The position numbers and the translations under genes were made by a program. Positions 1-6,802 of a DNA stretch of 20,917 bases are shown piece by piece. The stretch covers positions 1 to 20,917 of the forward strand of contig CAZLBP010000058.1 in assembly GCA_964557855.1 (NCBI GenBank). The letters are read 5' to 3'. This DNA comes from JAJRZL01 sp964557855. GTDB lineage: Bacteria > Zixibacteria > MSB-5A5 > GN15 > FEB-12. The stretch's first letter is position 1. The number at the start of each line of letters is the position of its first letter. The notes beneath the pieces are model-generated. The model was not told where the DNA came from and did not search any database. It was given only the letters and a program-made list of their open reading frames with translations.

Positions 1-427
1 GCGCACGCCGGTTTTAAAGTGACCCCTAGTGGCCGGTTTTGCCTGACCGGTGACAATTGGGACAGAGGCGTGATTTGTCACGGTTATAGTGCCCCGCGAG
101 AAGAAGAATCGAAGAAGCGGACGGGCTAATGCGGCTTTTCCATAGATGTGATGTACGAAGTGAATGCCGCGCTGTTTTGTCGGGGTCTCAATTCCCTTTA
201 AGCACGCCCACGACAAGATAATTATTATCTCAGATTTGTCAAGGTTCTATCAAGCTGGCGCAGACACTCGGTCCCGCCATTCCACGCCAGTTCTGTCACA
301 TATTGAGGCGAAGACTTCACCGACCAGGCCGCGTCCGTCGCCTAACGGATCGGCCTGCTCTCACGGGACAGCTTGGCCCACAAAAGGAGAAGGTGGAATC
401 AACGAGACCGAGCATCCGGTCGAATTG
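1..427. other. No gene recognised; left flank of Replic_Relax gene
   Basis: I see no convincing gene here. Open frames on the + strand (from 164 and 303) have no recognisable domain, no ribosome binding site and low-complexity composition. They also run antisense into the 3' end of the gene at 428-1522. A short inverted repeat (GTGACAA near 51-57 and TTGTCAC near 78-84) and a 5-bp stem near 405-422 are present, but neither is followed by a T-run, so I call no terminator. Confidence 0.5.
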
Positions 428-1522
428 TCATTCAACCAGACTCATCAGACCCTTGGTCGGGTTCGGCGTCAGCCATACGTTATCGAAAATTGTGGAGGGA
501 TGATTGATATCGAAGCTATCCAGCGACGTGAACCAAAACAGCGTTGATGTCGAAATAGTCTTTCCAAAAGACGGAAAGGCCGAAAGTATGTTCGCCACTC
601 TGCCACGCTCGGTGAGCTCGCCGCGCGTTGCTCCCTTGGCCACGAACAGCACGCGGAATGACTTGATACGGTCTGGGTCGTTCTTATCAACCGGTCCGCG
701 TCGCACGTCGATACCCACAACCGTTCCATCTGGCAATGTCCGATATTCATACCGCTCAGCCTGCTTATCAAAAGCCTTGTAGTATGCATAGCCGAATATC
801 TTCTTCCTAATTTCCGTGCCCTCCCTCGTGCGGACAATCGGCATAGTGCCCCGGTCCATCTCGAGGAAATAATGCGCCTTGCCTTTGCCCGCCACCTCCA
901 GCGCGAAAAAGGCATCGGGGTCTACGGAAAATTTCCGATTCTCGCCATTCCAATCTTTGCCCTCTACCCAGTCCCGCAACATATCTCCCTGCTCCCAGAA
1001 CATCAGCCGGACCCTGCCGCCTGATTGCTCGCAGGCAAGCTCCAGTATCACCCAAAAGCGCGCGATAGCCAGGGCATGCTCGATGAACTTGGCTTTCACC
1101 TTGTTCGCTTCCACCAGTTCTCGTACCTGGGCGATTGTTAGCCCTTCCTGCTCAGCTATCACTTCCACGCTGGCCCGGCCCAGTCCGTAGGCAATCCGAG
1201 CGCCACCGAATCCGCGGCCAATCGGGCGGGACATCGCCTGATGCGGTTCGATAAACCGAGCCTCCGCCAATTGCCGCAGGCGCTTATACAGCGCCTTTTC
1301 CCCGAACCCGTATTTCCGGGGCCTGCGCTTGCCGTCAGCCCCGACAGACTGCTCCGCGTCTTCCGGCGTGTCCGTCACAAACGCAGACAATAATTCCATG
1401 TCCAAAAATCTGTGTTTGTATATAAGCTGCAGGATCAGCTTGTCCCGATCGCGCAACCGGAGCGCCGTGGCACCGGCACGTTTCCGGGGACGGGATTTCT
1501 TATTGGGGTCGGGTTTCTTCAT
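428..1522 (-). CDS. Replication-relaxation (Replic_Relax) family protein
   Basis: This 364-aa protein resembles the Replic_Relax family, which is found on plasmids and integrative elements and is linked to replication or transfer initiation. The basic N-terminus (residues 1-25) is followed by a winged-helix-like region (about 25-130) containing ALYKRLRQLAEARFI. Then comes an alpha/beta region with KFIEHALAIARF near 145, DPDAFFAL near 201-208 and FLEMDRGT near 219-226. The spaced D, E and D acidic residues are the conserved core of the family and suggest a restriction-nuclease-like fold, but catalysis is not shown. The ATG at 1522 has a purine-rich AGAGAAG stretch just upstream. It is the last gene of the minus-strand module and is separated from the RuvC-like gene by the structured block 1540-2240. 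Family assignment is from remembered motifs. The exact role (origin relaxation, partner of a relaxase, or regulator) is inference. Confidence 0.75.
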   Translation of the reverse strand: MKKPDPNKKSRPRKRAGATALRLRDRDKLILQLIYKHRFLDMELLSAFVTDTPEDAEQSVGADGKRRPRKYGFGEKALYKRLRQLAEARFIEPHQAMSRPIGRGFGGARIAYGLGRASVEVIAEQEGLTIAQVRELVEANKVKAKFIEHALAIARFWVILELACEQSGGRVRLMFWEQGDMLRDWVEGKDWNGENRKFSVDPDAFFALEVAGKGKAHYFLEMDRGTMPIVRTREGTEIRKKIFGYAYYKAFDKQAERYEYRTLPDGTVVGIDVRRGPVDKNDPDRIKSFRVLFVAKGATRGELTERGRVANILSAFPSFGKTISTSTLFWFTSLDSFDINHPSTIFDNVWLTPNPTKGLMSLVE

Positions 1523-1525
1523 AAT
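1496..1525 (+). promoter_or_regulatory. Candidate + strand promoter for the structured RNA
   Basis: On the + strand, TTTCTT (1496-1501) and CATAAT (1520-1525, one mismatch to TATAAT) are separated by 18 bp. This would start a transcript near 1532, about 8 nt before the first hairpin of the structured block at 1540. It overlaps the start codon of the minus-strand Replic_Relax gene, so use of it could interfere with that gene. The -35 match is poor, so this is only a candidate. Confidence 0.22.
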
Positions 1526-1585
1526 CTTCTCTTTTATGTCCCGCTTCCGGCGGGGCTTCCTTGTCCTCGCCCCCCTTTCGTCGGA

Positions 1586-1617
1586 GGCCGAAAGTCACGC
1601 CATAGGGCGTGACGGCC
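1586..1617 (+). repeat. Hairpin with perfect 8-bp stem
   Basis: GTCACGCC (1594-1601) pairs perfectly with GGCGTGAC (1606-1613) around a 4-nt ATAG loop. GGCC at 1586-1589 and 1614-1617 extends the stem below a GAAA bulge at 1590-1593. Part of the structured block. Confidence 0.75.
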
Positions 1618-1620
1618 GCC

Positions 1621-1658
1621 CCGTGAAGCCGAGCCCCGCAGGGACGACGGCTGAACGG
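1621..1658 (+). repeat. Hairpin with tandem GA/GA internal mismatch
   Basis: CCGT (1621-1624) pairs with ACGG (1655-1658). GA (1625-1626) faces GA (1653-1654). AGCCG (1627-1631) pairs with CGGCT (1648-1652). A symmetrical tandem G-A step flanked by helices is a common RNA motif and has no obvious role in duplex DNA. Confidence 0.55.
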
Positions 1659-1673
1659 TTGGCGGTTCGAGGT

Positions 1674-1890
1674 GCCCGACTACGCCCGCTTCGCCGAGCC
1701 CCACCACTGTTGCAAAATGCGGGGCGAGGCCAAGGAGCGCGAGTTGATCGCCTCAACTCGCGAGACGCCGCCACACCTTCCTGGCGGTCCCTGTCCTGCT
1801 TCGGTCCACCAGTTTCGACGACACCCGCTCATCCTTCGCTCAAAGAAGCAGGACAGGCAGGAAGCGTGCGGGAAGGGGGCGTAGTCGGGC
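1674..1890 (+). repeat. Multibranch fold: 14-bp outer stem enclosing three arms
   Basis: The outer arms at 1674-1687 and 1877-1890 are perfect 14-bp reverse complements 189 nt apart. Inside are arm A (1693-1702 with 1721-1730, broken by tandem GA/GA), arm B (perfect 10 bp, 1738-1747 with 1753-1762, 5-nt loop) and arm C. Arm C has a perfect 12-bp stem (1790-1801 with 1846-1857) extended by 7 bp (1777-1783 with 1858-1864) across a 6-nt bulge. The nested, non-overlapping arrangement gives a closed four-way junction with the same topology as the smaller one at 1902-2020. Confidence 0.65.
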
Positions 1891-1901
1891 GGTGAGGCGA
1901 G

Positions 1902-2020
1902 TCGTGATACCCTTGTAAACCAGTCACTTAGGTGGCTGGAAAAGTAGAATTGATTCTATATCGATTCTACTTTCAGATAATCGGCATTTTGGCCGGTTAT
2001 CTACACAAGGGTAGTCACGA
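1902..2020 (+). repeat. Compact cloverleaf: 15-bp outer stem and three hairpin arms
   Basis: The outer stem 1902-1916 pairs with 2005-2020 with one bulged base at 2014. Arm 1 is 1920-1927 with 1932-1939 (8 bp, loop TTAG). Arm 2 is 1941-1954 with 1960-1973 (14 bp, loop TCTAT). Arm 3 is 1975-1985 with 1992-2002 (11 bp, loop ATTTTG). Only 3, 1, 1 and 2 unpaired bases separate the helices, so nearly every base of 119 nt is paired. Each arm has one T-G wobble, pairing as G-U in a + strand RNA. It is not a tRNA: there is no anticodon-arm or T-arm consensus and the arms are too long. Confidence 0.75.
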
Positions 2021-2067
2021 ATGAGTCCGAAACCGACCGACGAAAGGGGGGCGTCTTTGTTTTCTTG

Positions 2068-2101
2068 GCGACTGTCCGGTGGACAGTCGCTCTTCCTCTT
2101 T
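2068..2101 (+). terminator. Perfect 10-bp hairpin followed by T-rich tract
   Basis: GCGACTGTCC (2068-2077) and GGACAGTCGC (2081-2090) form a perfect stem with a GGT loop, followed by a pyrimidine tract ending in four Ts. This could end a + strand transcript of the structured block, or be an internal stem of it. A second such candidate is the 10-bp stem 2130-2139 with 2150-2159, followed by TCTACTTTTCT. Confidence 0.35.
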
Positions 2102-2209
2102 TAGCGGCGGAAATCACGATGTTCGTCGCTTTCGGCAGTAGTAGCACAGACTGCCGAAATCTACTTTTCTCCGGCAGACCTGGCAGCGTGACTGCCGGGA
2201 ATGGCGTAT

Positions 2210-2237
2210 GAGGCGGCTCCGGCGATAGGGCCGCCTC
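2210..2237. repeat. 8-bp GC-rich inverted repeat after the RuvC-like gene
   Basis: GAGGCGGC (2210-2217) and GCCGCCTC (2230-2237) form a strong stem with a 12-nt loop, 13 bp beyond the stop of the minus-strand RuvC-like gene. Neither side carries a clear T-run, so it may be the 3' end of the structured block or a weak factor-dependent terminator. Confidence 0.5.
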
Positions 2238-2250
2238 GCATGTCTTCTAT

Positions 2251-2802
2251 TCATTTTGAGTGTCTCCTGAGCACCGTGCGGCGGCCAGATGGCCGTCGAA
2301 ACGTGCTGTTCATGGCATTGAATGCCAGCCCGACGCCGATGGCGTCAAAGGCGTTCTGGTAGTACCGCTCCCGCCAGCGGCGATTGGATTCCAGGTACGC
2401 CAGCATCTCGGGATAGCGAACGGATACGGTCCGGGCCAGTTCGCGTTTGGTGGCATTGCCGTTCCGGCAGACGACCTTCCGGATGGTTCGGGGATCCAGC
2501 TCGATTACCCGTATCCGGTGCCGGCGGGCGGCTTGTTTAATCTTGGATATAGCCAGAGTTAATCTGACGTTTTGCTGAATCTGCGAGAAGTTGTTCTTCT
2601 CGATAGCAATTACCCTAGGCCTTTTTTGCTGGATCAGGCGGGTCATGATGGTCTCGACCGCGGCGAACACATCCTCGGCTCCAGATACGTACCGTACGTC
2701 TTTCACGCCGTAGTCTTCCAGGCCCCGCTCATCAAAGCTGGCAAAGCCCATGTGCCGCGTACCCGGGTCGATGGCCAGCAAGTCGGTCTTATTCTTTGGC
2801 AT
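2251..2802 (-). CDS. RuvC-like Holliday junction nuclease family protein
   Basis: This 183-aa protein has the RNase H-fold signature of RuvC-type junction resolvases. The first strand is LLAIDPGTRHMGFA with D12, and VIAIEKNNF supplies E68. A helix-strand segment near 95-105 (IRVIELDPRTIRKVV) and a C-terminal YYQNAFDAIGVGLAF with D153 follow. Length is close to classical RuvC (about 170 aa). In RuvC the C-terminal motif is D-A-A-D, with both Asp residues binding metal. Here the first position appears to be N150, so catalysis may be altered; the alignment is by eye. The C-terminal tail is basic (RRPSGRRTVLRRHSK). The ATG at 2802 overlaps the 3' end of the preceding gene by 14 bp, implying coupled translation. 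Position beside a block of four-way-junction-forming repeats suggests a structure-specific role for the element, which is inference. Confidence 0.75.
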   Translation of the reverse strand: MPKNKTDLLAIDPGTRHMGFASFDERGLEDYGVKDVRYVSGAEDVFAAVETIMTRLIQQKRPRVIAIEKNNFSQIQQNVRLTLAISKIKQAARRHRIRVIELDPRTIRKVVCRNGNATKRELARTVSVRYPEMLAYLESNRRWRERYYQNAFDAIGVGLAFNAMNSTFRRPSGRRTVLRRHSK

Positions 2803-3058
2803 ACTTTTTCACGAGGTAAATGAATAAGGCAAGCCGGGAGCGCTTGACGCGATCGGGTGGTACGCTCAGCGCGGCATTGTGCGCCCGGCGTATGACCGCC
2901 TCGGGGAAATTGCGGCAATAGATTTTGTAGATTGCCAGGTGTTCGGTGTCTTCGAACTCCTCGGCAATTGCACGAGCTAATTCGTCCGTCTCGTGCGGAC
3001 CGATGGGCCGATTATTTTCTGGTGGCACGTGGGTGGCCACCGGGATATTGGTTTTCAT
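2789..3058 (-). CDS. Unknown 89-aa protein
   Basis: I do not recognise a named family. The frame is open from 3166, but the upstream 36 codons overlap the XRE gene and are rich in S, T, K and N, so I place the start at the ATG at 3058, 13 bp after the XRE stop. The 89-aa product has a proline-rich start, an acidic helix (DELARAIAEEFEDTEH) and a second half of regular helices ending FIYLVKKYAKE, with many Arg and Lys. There are no membrane segments. It sits between the XRE and RuvC-like genes and overlaps the latter by 14 bp, so it is probably co-expressed. A small DNA-binding or adaptor role is possible but unsupported. I see no clear ribosome binding site. Confidence 0.6.
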   Translation of the reverse strand: MKTNIPVATHVPPENNRPIGPHETDELARAIAEEFEDTEHLAIYKIYCRNFPEAVIRRAHNAALSVPPDRVKRSRLALFIYLVKKYAKE

Positions 3059-3071
3059 AGTGATTTTTGTT

Positions 3072-3335
3072 TTAGGATTTGTACTGTCGTTTGATGTTGA
3101 GGGCCTCTCTCCTTTGTTCGACGTCCGCTTTGACGGCGCGGAAGTGATCTGCGAACAAAACCTCAACCGGGCAATTTAGGGCCGCTGATAGCTTGAGCGC
3201 GTTTTCTAGACTGGGCGCTCTGGCTCCGGCTTCCCACAGGGATATCTGCGGACCGTCACGTATCCCCACCATCTTGGCCACGTCCCGCAACCGGAGATTT
3301 CGCTGTTTGCGATACCTCCGGATATGGTTCGGCAT
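3072..3335 (-). CDS. XRE-family helix-turn-helix regulator
   Basis: The 87-aa product from the ATG at 3335 has a Cro/CI-type HTH at about residues 3-60. RRYRKQRNLRLRDVAKMVGI is helices 1-2, PQISLWEAGARAPSLENALKLSAALN is the recognition helix and helices 4-5, and CPVEVLF is the usual ending. A basic helix follows (VEQRREALNIKRQ). An ATG at 3359 in the same frame would add eight residues, but only the 3335 start has a GGA-type ribosome binding site upstream. It is the first gene of the minus-strand module and likely its autoregulator. No clear operator was found upstream. Confidence 0.8.
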   Translation of the reverse strand: MPNHIRRYRKQRNLRLRDVAKMVGIRDGPQISLWEAGARAPSLENALKLSAALNCPVEVLFADHFRAVKADVEQRREALNIKRQYKS

Positions 3336-3359
3336 AGTTGTCCATTCCGAGCGGGACAT

Positions 3360-3772
3360 AGAGTGTGTTTGTTTTTGTTTTTAGGCTTTTTCAGCGTAGA
3401 CCGAAACCACCAGAGTAGCTAGTATCGTACCCGGAAAGCCCCTGTGGATTACCCGAAGAAAAACCGAAGATGTAGGGTAAAAAAACCCCCGTGTTTTGGG
3501 GCATCTCTTCAGAAGCTGTGGTTTTGAATTGGGAAGGTCTCGCTGTAGAATTATCCTACCCTACCGGCTCGCAGATGGCAAGTCCTGGGATTTCCACAGA
3601 AGAGTCACAACCCAGTAGCATCTCGAATGCTTTTTTGCTTGCCTTGCGTAACCAAAACTCATAAACTCTCTCCAAAATGCCACTGCACAAGTTTTAGAAG
3701 CGAGGGCACCGTTGGATGGCTCCATGCAGTTGTGTTCTCCTCAAGGACTTCAATCAAAAGTGAGGGTATCTT
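3360..3772. other. Divergent intergenic region between the regulator and cargo genes
   Basis: These 413 bp separate the minus-strand XRE gene from the plus-strand cargo operon, so promoters for both should lie here, but none is clear enough to call. A CCCC/GGGG mini-stem next to a seven-base A-run (about 3479-3499) could act as a weak minus-strand terminator, though no minus-strand gene lies above it. One DnaA-box-like word (TAATCCACA on the minus strand, near 3443-3451) has one mismatch and no cluster. Confidence 0.4.
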
Positions 3773-4375
3773 ATGGAGCTAAAGGAAACCAGAATTGAGG
3801 GTTATCCACTGAAGGTCGTAGGGGCAACTACTCTCTCAGTCGTGATCATCGTTGGCCTATTGGTTGCAGCTGATTACTGGGTTTGGCCACACCATAACAT
3901 ACTAGATCTACTTTTTCCATTCGCTGTAGACTACTTTTTAATCGGAGCAGCACTTCTATGGATTATTTTTGCACTGGCAACCATGATTTTTTGGCAAACA
4001 GATTATGGAACGCGGAAATCCGTAGTCTTCTCGATCTACGCGTACGCACTAACAGGGTTGTTGTTGCTCACGCTTAGTGTGATTTCAGGGGGGGGACTGG
4101 TTCGCAGCCCGTTTTCGGCGTTCTTTCCCGTAGGAATCGCAATTAGTATAATGGCAACATCAAAGTGGAAACATGTGGTTGCTTTCTCGACCTTTACGGT
4201 TGCAGGTGTTATAATCACTGCGCTAGTGTGCAACGATATGACAATTACAGTGCCGCCCAATAATACAACTTCCCAAAGTCCCTACCTCCTGCTATTTTAT
4301 GCAATCTTTACAGCGGCACTTGTAATCGGCGCTATAACCGGAGCACTACGATTAAGTGACAAACCAAAACAATGA
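3773..4375 (+). CDS. Six-helix membrane protein of unknown function
   Basis: This 200-aa protein has about six predicted transmembrane helices (roughly residues 14-33, 49-72, 82-104, 112-127, 131-150 and 167-190) and short polar termini. I see no catalytic motif and do not recognise a family. The ATG at 3773 is preceded by GAGGG at a usable distance. The stop codon overlaps the next start as ATGA (4372-4375), so it is translationally coupled to the prenyl-synthase-like gene. In this setting it may anchor that enzyme, bind a lipid product or sense something at the membrane; these are guesses. Base composition is more AT-rich than the replication module. Confidence 0.7.
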   Translation: MELKETRIEGYPLKVVGATTLSVVIIVGLLVAADYWVWPHHNILDLLFPFAVDYFLIGAALLWIIFALATMIFWQTDYGTRKSVVFSIYAYALTGLLLLTLSVISGGGLVRSPFSAFFPVGIAISIMATSKWKHVVAFSTFTVAGVIITALVCNDMTITVPPNNTTSQSPYLLLFYAIFTAALVIGAITGALRLSDKPKQ

Positions 4376-5406
4376 AGTACTACAAGCTCCCTTTGACCAT
4401 AAATGAGTGCCTACCAAGACACGTTCGGATATCGGTTCAAAAGTCAATCGATGCCTCACTTGATGATATCGTATCAGAGCACGTACCCAGTTTACAACAA
4501 GAGTTACTTCGTCCCGCCTTGTTTCCGGGTCGTAGACTGCGACCATATCTGTTCTACCTATTAACTGAGCGTATACCTGGGGAAGTTAGTCACTGTGACT
4601 TAATTGCTACGAGTGTTGAATTATGTCACAGGGCATCGATAATACTTGATGATTTTGTTGATGGCGACAAGATCCGGAGATCAGAAAATGCATTCCATTG
4701 TCAGTTTGGCACGGACAGGACTGCGCTTGTAGTTGTTGCGCTAACAGGAATCGCCACATCATGCGTCGACCGTGCTTCTGCACAGGCGGGTGTGAATTTG
4801 CGTACGCACTTTAGTAATACTATCACCAAAATGGCCTTCGGTGAAATTTCAGATATCCAAGCGCCGCCTACGGGCGGAGGGGTAGATTATTATTTTTCAA
4901 GCGTCCTATCCAAGACATCGCGGCTCTTTGAGTTTGTATTTCTGGCGGCTGCCAAACTACGCAAGCTATCCATAGCAGAGCAACAACTCTTTCGAGCCTT
5001 AGGGCAATCCGTTGGAGAATTATATCAAGTATACAATGACTTATATGATACTCGTTCTCCCAAGTGGACCAGAGGAATGGCCACGGTTCACAGATTGACT
5101 TTCTCCTTGCCCGTCGCAGTTGCCCTTGACGTTTTGCAAAGGGAGAACAGATCGATATCGAAGTTGCAGGAGTCTGTCGGGAAGTATCTTAAGACAGAAG
5201 AGTCGAACGAGATTTTCAGCTTGCTGTCACGCAGTGACATACAAGAACGCGCAAATAGCATTGCAAACGATTGTGAGAGGTGCGTTGAGAATCACATATC
5301 CAAAATTGGACGGAGCACAATTCTTCCTGAGCTATCTGGCTTCATTCAGTGGATAAAGAATAAGAACTGTTGGGATCAGTCACAAATGGAAACGGCTGGA
5401 TACTGA
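4372..5406 (+). CDS. Isoprenyl diphosphate synthase-like protein (NDxxD variant)
   Basis: This 344-aa protein belongs to the trans-isoprenyl diphosphate synthase superfamily, which condenses isopentenyl units onto an allylic diphosphate using Mg-binding Asp motifs. Visible landmarks are GRRLRP (53-58, the diphosphate-binding region), ELCHRASIILDDFVD with the first motif DDxxD at 93-97, followed by GDKIRR, FG at 112-113 and KTSRLF (181-186). The second motif is GELYQVYNDLYD (NDxxD, 222-226), where canonical enzymes have DDxxD. The usual K/D-G-K segment after it is also altered (PKWTRGMATVHRLTFSLP). Similar NDxxD forms occur, from memory, in specialised members such as ComQ-type prenyltransferases, so it may be a modifying enzyme rather than a chain elongator. 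It lies between a membrane protein (4-nt overlap) and an MFS transporter. The substrate is not predictable. Confidence 0.8.
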   Translation: MKYYKLPLTINECLPRHVRISVQKSIDASLDDIVSEHVPSLQQELLRPALFPGRRLRPYLFYLLTERIPGEVSHCDLIATSVELCHRASIILDDFVDGDKIRRSENAFHCQFGTDRTALVVVALTGIATSCVDRASAQAGVNLRTHFSNTITKMAFGEISDIQAPPTGGGVDYYFSSVLSKTSRLFEFVFLAAAKLRKLSIAEQQLFRALGQSVGELYQVYNDLYDTRSPKWTRGMATVHRLTFSLPVAVALDVLQRENRSISKLQESVGKYLKTEESNEIFSLLSRSDIQERANSIANDCERCVENHISKIGRSTILPELSGFIQWIKNKNCWDQSQMETAGY

Positions 5407-5427
5407 TTATCTAAGAGATTCCACCCT

Positions 5428-6651
5428 ATGAGCTTACTCAGGAGTCGAAGCGTATGGGGATTCGCCTTCTATGACTTTGCGAATTCTGCATACATTCTAA
5501 TTGTACATGCATTTCTATTTCCGATCGTCTTTCAGGAAGTAATATTCTCAGCTTCTCCAAAGGCGGATTTTCTATGGGGGCTTGCACTCGCCTTAAGCGT
5601 GTTAATTGCATTGATACTGGGGCCGTGGCTTGGACACCGTGCAGACACACGCAATAGAAAGTCAGTGTTGGTTTGGACGATTTCGATTGCCTTTGCCGGC
5701 CTCCTCATGTTGAGCTTCCCGATGCTACAATCGACAAGACTTGCTTATTTCGTATTATTCCTAGTAGTTAATGCGGCTTTTGTAATCAGCCAAATTGTCT
5801 ATGATAGCTTCTTGCCGTTGATCGGCAAGCGCGGCGAGACGAGCTCAATCTCAGGGCTTAGTTGGGGTTTTGGATATGTCGGTGGCGTGCTGTGCTTGAT
5901 TATTCTCCAATTGTCAGGTGCTACCGAATTAGAATCTGCTGGGTTGGGATTGGCGATTACGGCAGTCTTCTACATCGCTTTCTCTTTGGTTTCACTTCAA
6001 TTGCTCCCGAAGAGTGTAAGCGTGGCACCGCTAGTGCCCTTTAGAAGAGCATTTGCCGAGGCTCGGATTGGGCGACTGGTGGTGCCACTCGTAGGCATTT
6101 GGTTGATCAACGAGGCTATCGACGTTTTCATCTTCTTTGGACCCCTGTTTGCGCGTGTGAATTTCGATCTCACCGTTCGTACGGTTGGGATATACTTACT
6201 CGTCGTTCAACTGATAGGCTTTCCTGCTACTTGGTTCTTCGGTTGGCTAGGACGGCGTGTCGGCATACTCAAAACTGCTACTTTTACCATACTAATTTGG
6301 ATCGTAGTAGCAATGGGTGCATCGTTGGCAGAATCTACAATTCAGTTACTCGTAGTTGCAATCCTGGGTTCACTGGTGATTGGATCAACTCAGGCGCTAC
6401 TGAGAGCATATTATTCGAACATCCTTCAACGAGAACATTCAGGACTGTCCTTTGGATTCTACTCAATTGCAGCGCGGTCGTCTGCCATTATCGGTCCCCT
6501 AACGTACGGACTCGTTTCGTTCGCGACGGGTAGTCAGAGAATAGCCATGGCCGTCACAGTGATACCGTTTTTGGTGGGAATCGGACTATTACTATGGCAT
6601 CACCGTAATGACCTTACTACGTCTTCGGCAGATACCAGAGCCAAATTGTAA
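5428..6651 (+). CDS. MFS transporter, UMF1/Atg22-like
   Basis: This 407-aa protein has about twelve hydrophobic segments. It begins with VWGFAFYDFANSAY, matching the YDWANSAY signature of the UMF1 branch of the major facilitator superfamily. GHRADTRNRKS (about 71-81) in the first cytosolic loop is the family's version of the MFS loop 2-3 motif (GxxADRxxRR). The second half has the matching GRRVG loop near 273. It starts 22 bp after the prenyl-synthase-like gene, in the same direction, and is the last gene of the cluster. Export or uptake of the product or substrate of that enzyme is a reasonable inference; the substrate is unknown. Confidence 0.82.
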   Translation: MSLLRSRSVWGFAFYDFANSAYILIVHAFLFPIVFQEVIFSASPKADFLWGLALALSVLIALILGPWLGHRADTRNRKSVLVWTISIAFAGLLMLSFPMLQSTRLAYFVLFLVVNAAFVISQIVYDSFLPLIGKRGETSSISGLSWGFGYVGGVLCLIILQLSGATELESAGLGLAITAVFYIAFSLVSLQLLPKSVSVAPLVPFRRAFAEARIGRLVVPLVGIWLINEAIDVFIFFGPLFARVNFDLTVRTVGIYLLVVQLIGFPATWFFGWLGRRVGILKTATFTILIWIVVAMGASLAESTIQLLVVAILGSLVIGSTQALLRAYYSNILQREHSGLSFGFYSIAARSSAIIGPLTYGLVSFATGSQRIAMAVTVIPFLVGIGLLLWHHRNDLTTSSADTRAKL

Positions 6652-6802
6652 ACATGTTTCTTGCGGTAATGGTACAAGCTAGTTAGTCAGCCAGCGTAAA
6701 CACTACTTCTGCTCAAGCGGGGAAGTTTCCACAGTTGGTTTCCGCTTCCGGCATACTCCCCCCACTGTTGCGTAAGTGAAGCGTACGCTACAGTGTCAAA
6801 GC

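Larger units (their letters stand above)
1540..2240 (+). ncRNA. Candidate large structured RNA (or cruciform origin), about 700 nt
   Basis: This gene-free stretch holds at least nine stems: 1540-1554, 1586-1617, 1621-1658, the multibranch 1674-1890, the cloverleaf 1902-2020, 2068-2090, 2130-2159, 2171-2198 and 2210-2237. Many are perfect 8-14 bp pairs with loops of 3-10 nt, far denser than chance. The imperfections point to + strand RNA. The T-G wobbles at 1924/1935, 1951/1963 and 1981/1996 would be A-C mismatches on the other strand. Two stems contain tandem GA/GA internal mismatches (1625-1626 with 1653-1654; 1696-1697 with 1726-1727), typical of sheared G-A pairs in RNA. Neighbouring genes are all on the minus strand, so this would be an independent antisense-oriented transcript. 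I do not recognise a known RNA class; large ornate RNAs of mobile elements such as GOLLD or ROOL are the closest idea by size and context only. A DNA origin bound by the neighbouring proteins is the main alternative. Confidence 0.6.

Noticed and set aside
164..547. 127-codon + strand open frame
   Set aside because: No family, no ribosome binding site, and it overlaps the well-supported minus-strand Replic_Relax gene.
1560..1895. 188-codon + strand open frame across the structured block
   Set aside because: Its Arg, Ala and Pro-rich composition and position across strong hairpins fit a by-product of GC-rich repeats, not a protein.
2015..2055. Hammerhead-ribozyme-like words (ATGAG followed by CGAAA)
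   Set aside because: The invariant CUGAUGA core is not matched at two key positions, and stems I and III cannot be placed consistently.
3443..3451. DnaA-box-like word
   Set aside because: A single site with a mismatch and no cluster or AT-rich unwinding element.
3627..3779. 50-codon + strand frame with six Cys and a C-terminal Trp, considered as a ComX-like peptide partner
   Set aside because: No ribosome binding site, overlaps the start of the next gene, and no real similarity to prenylated pheromones beyond one Trp.
6779..6788. 10-bp palindrome AGCGTACGCT as an operator
   Set aside because: A single copy without a promoter next to it; could be chance.
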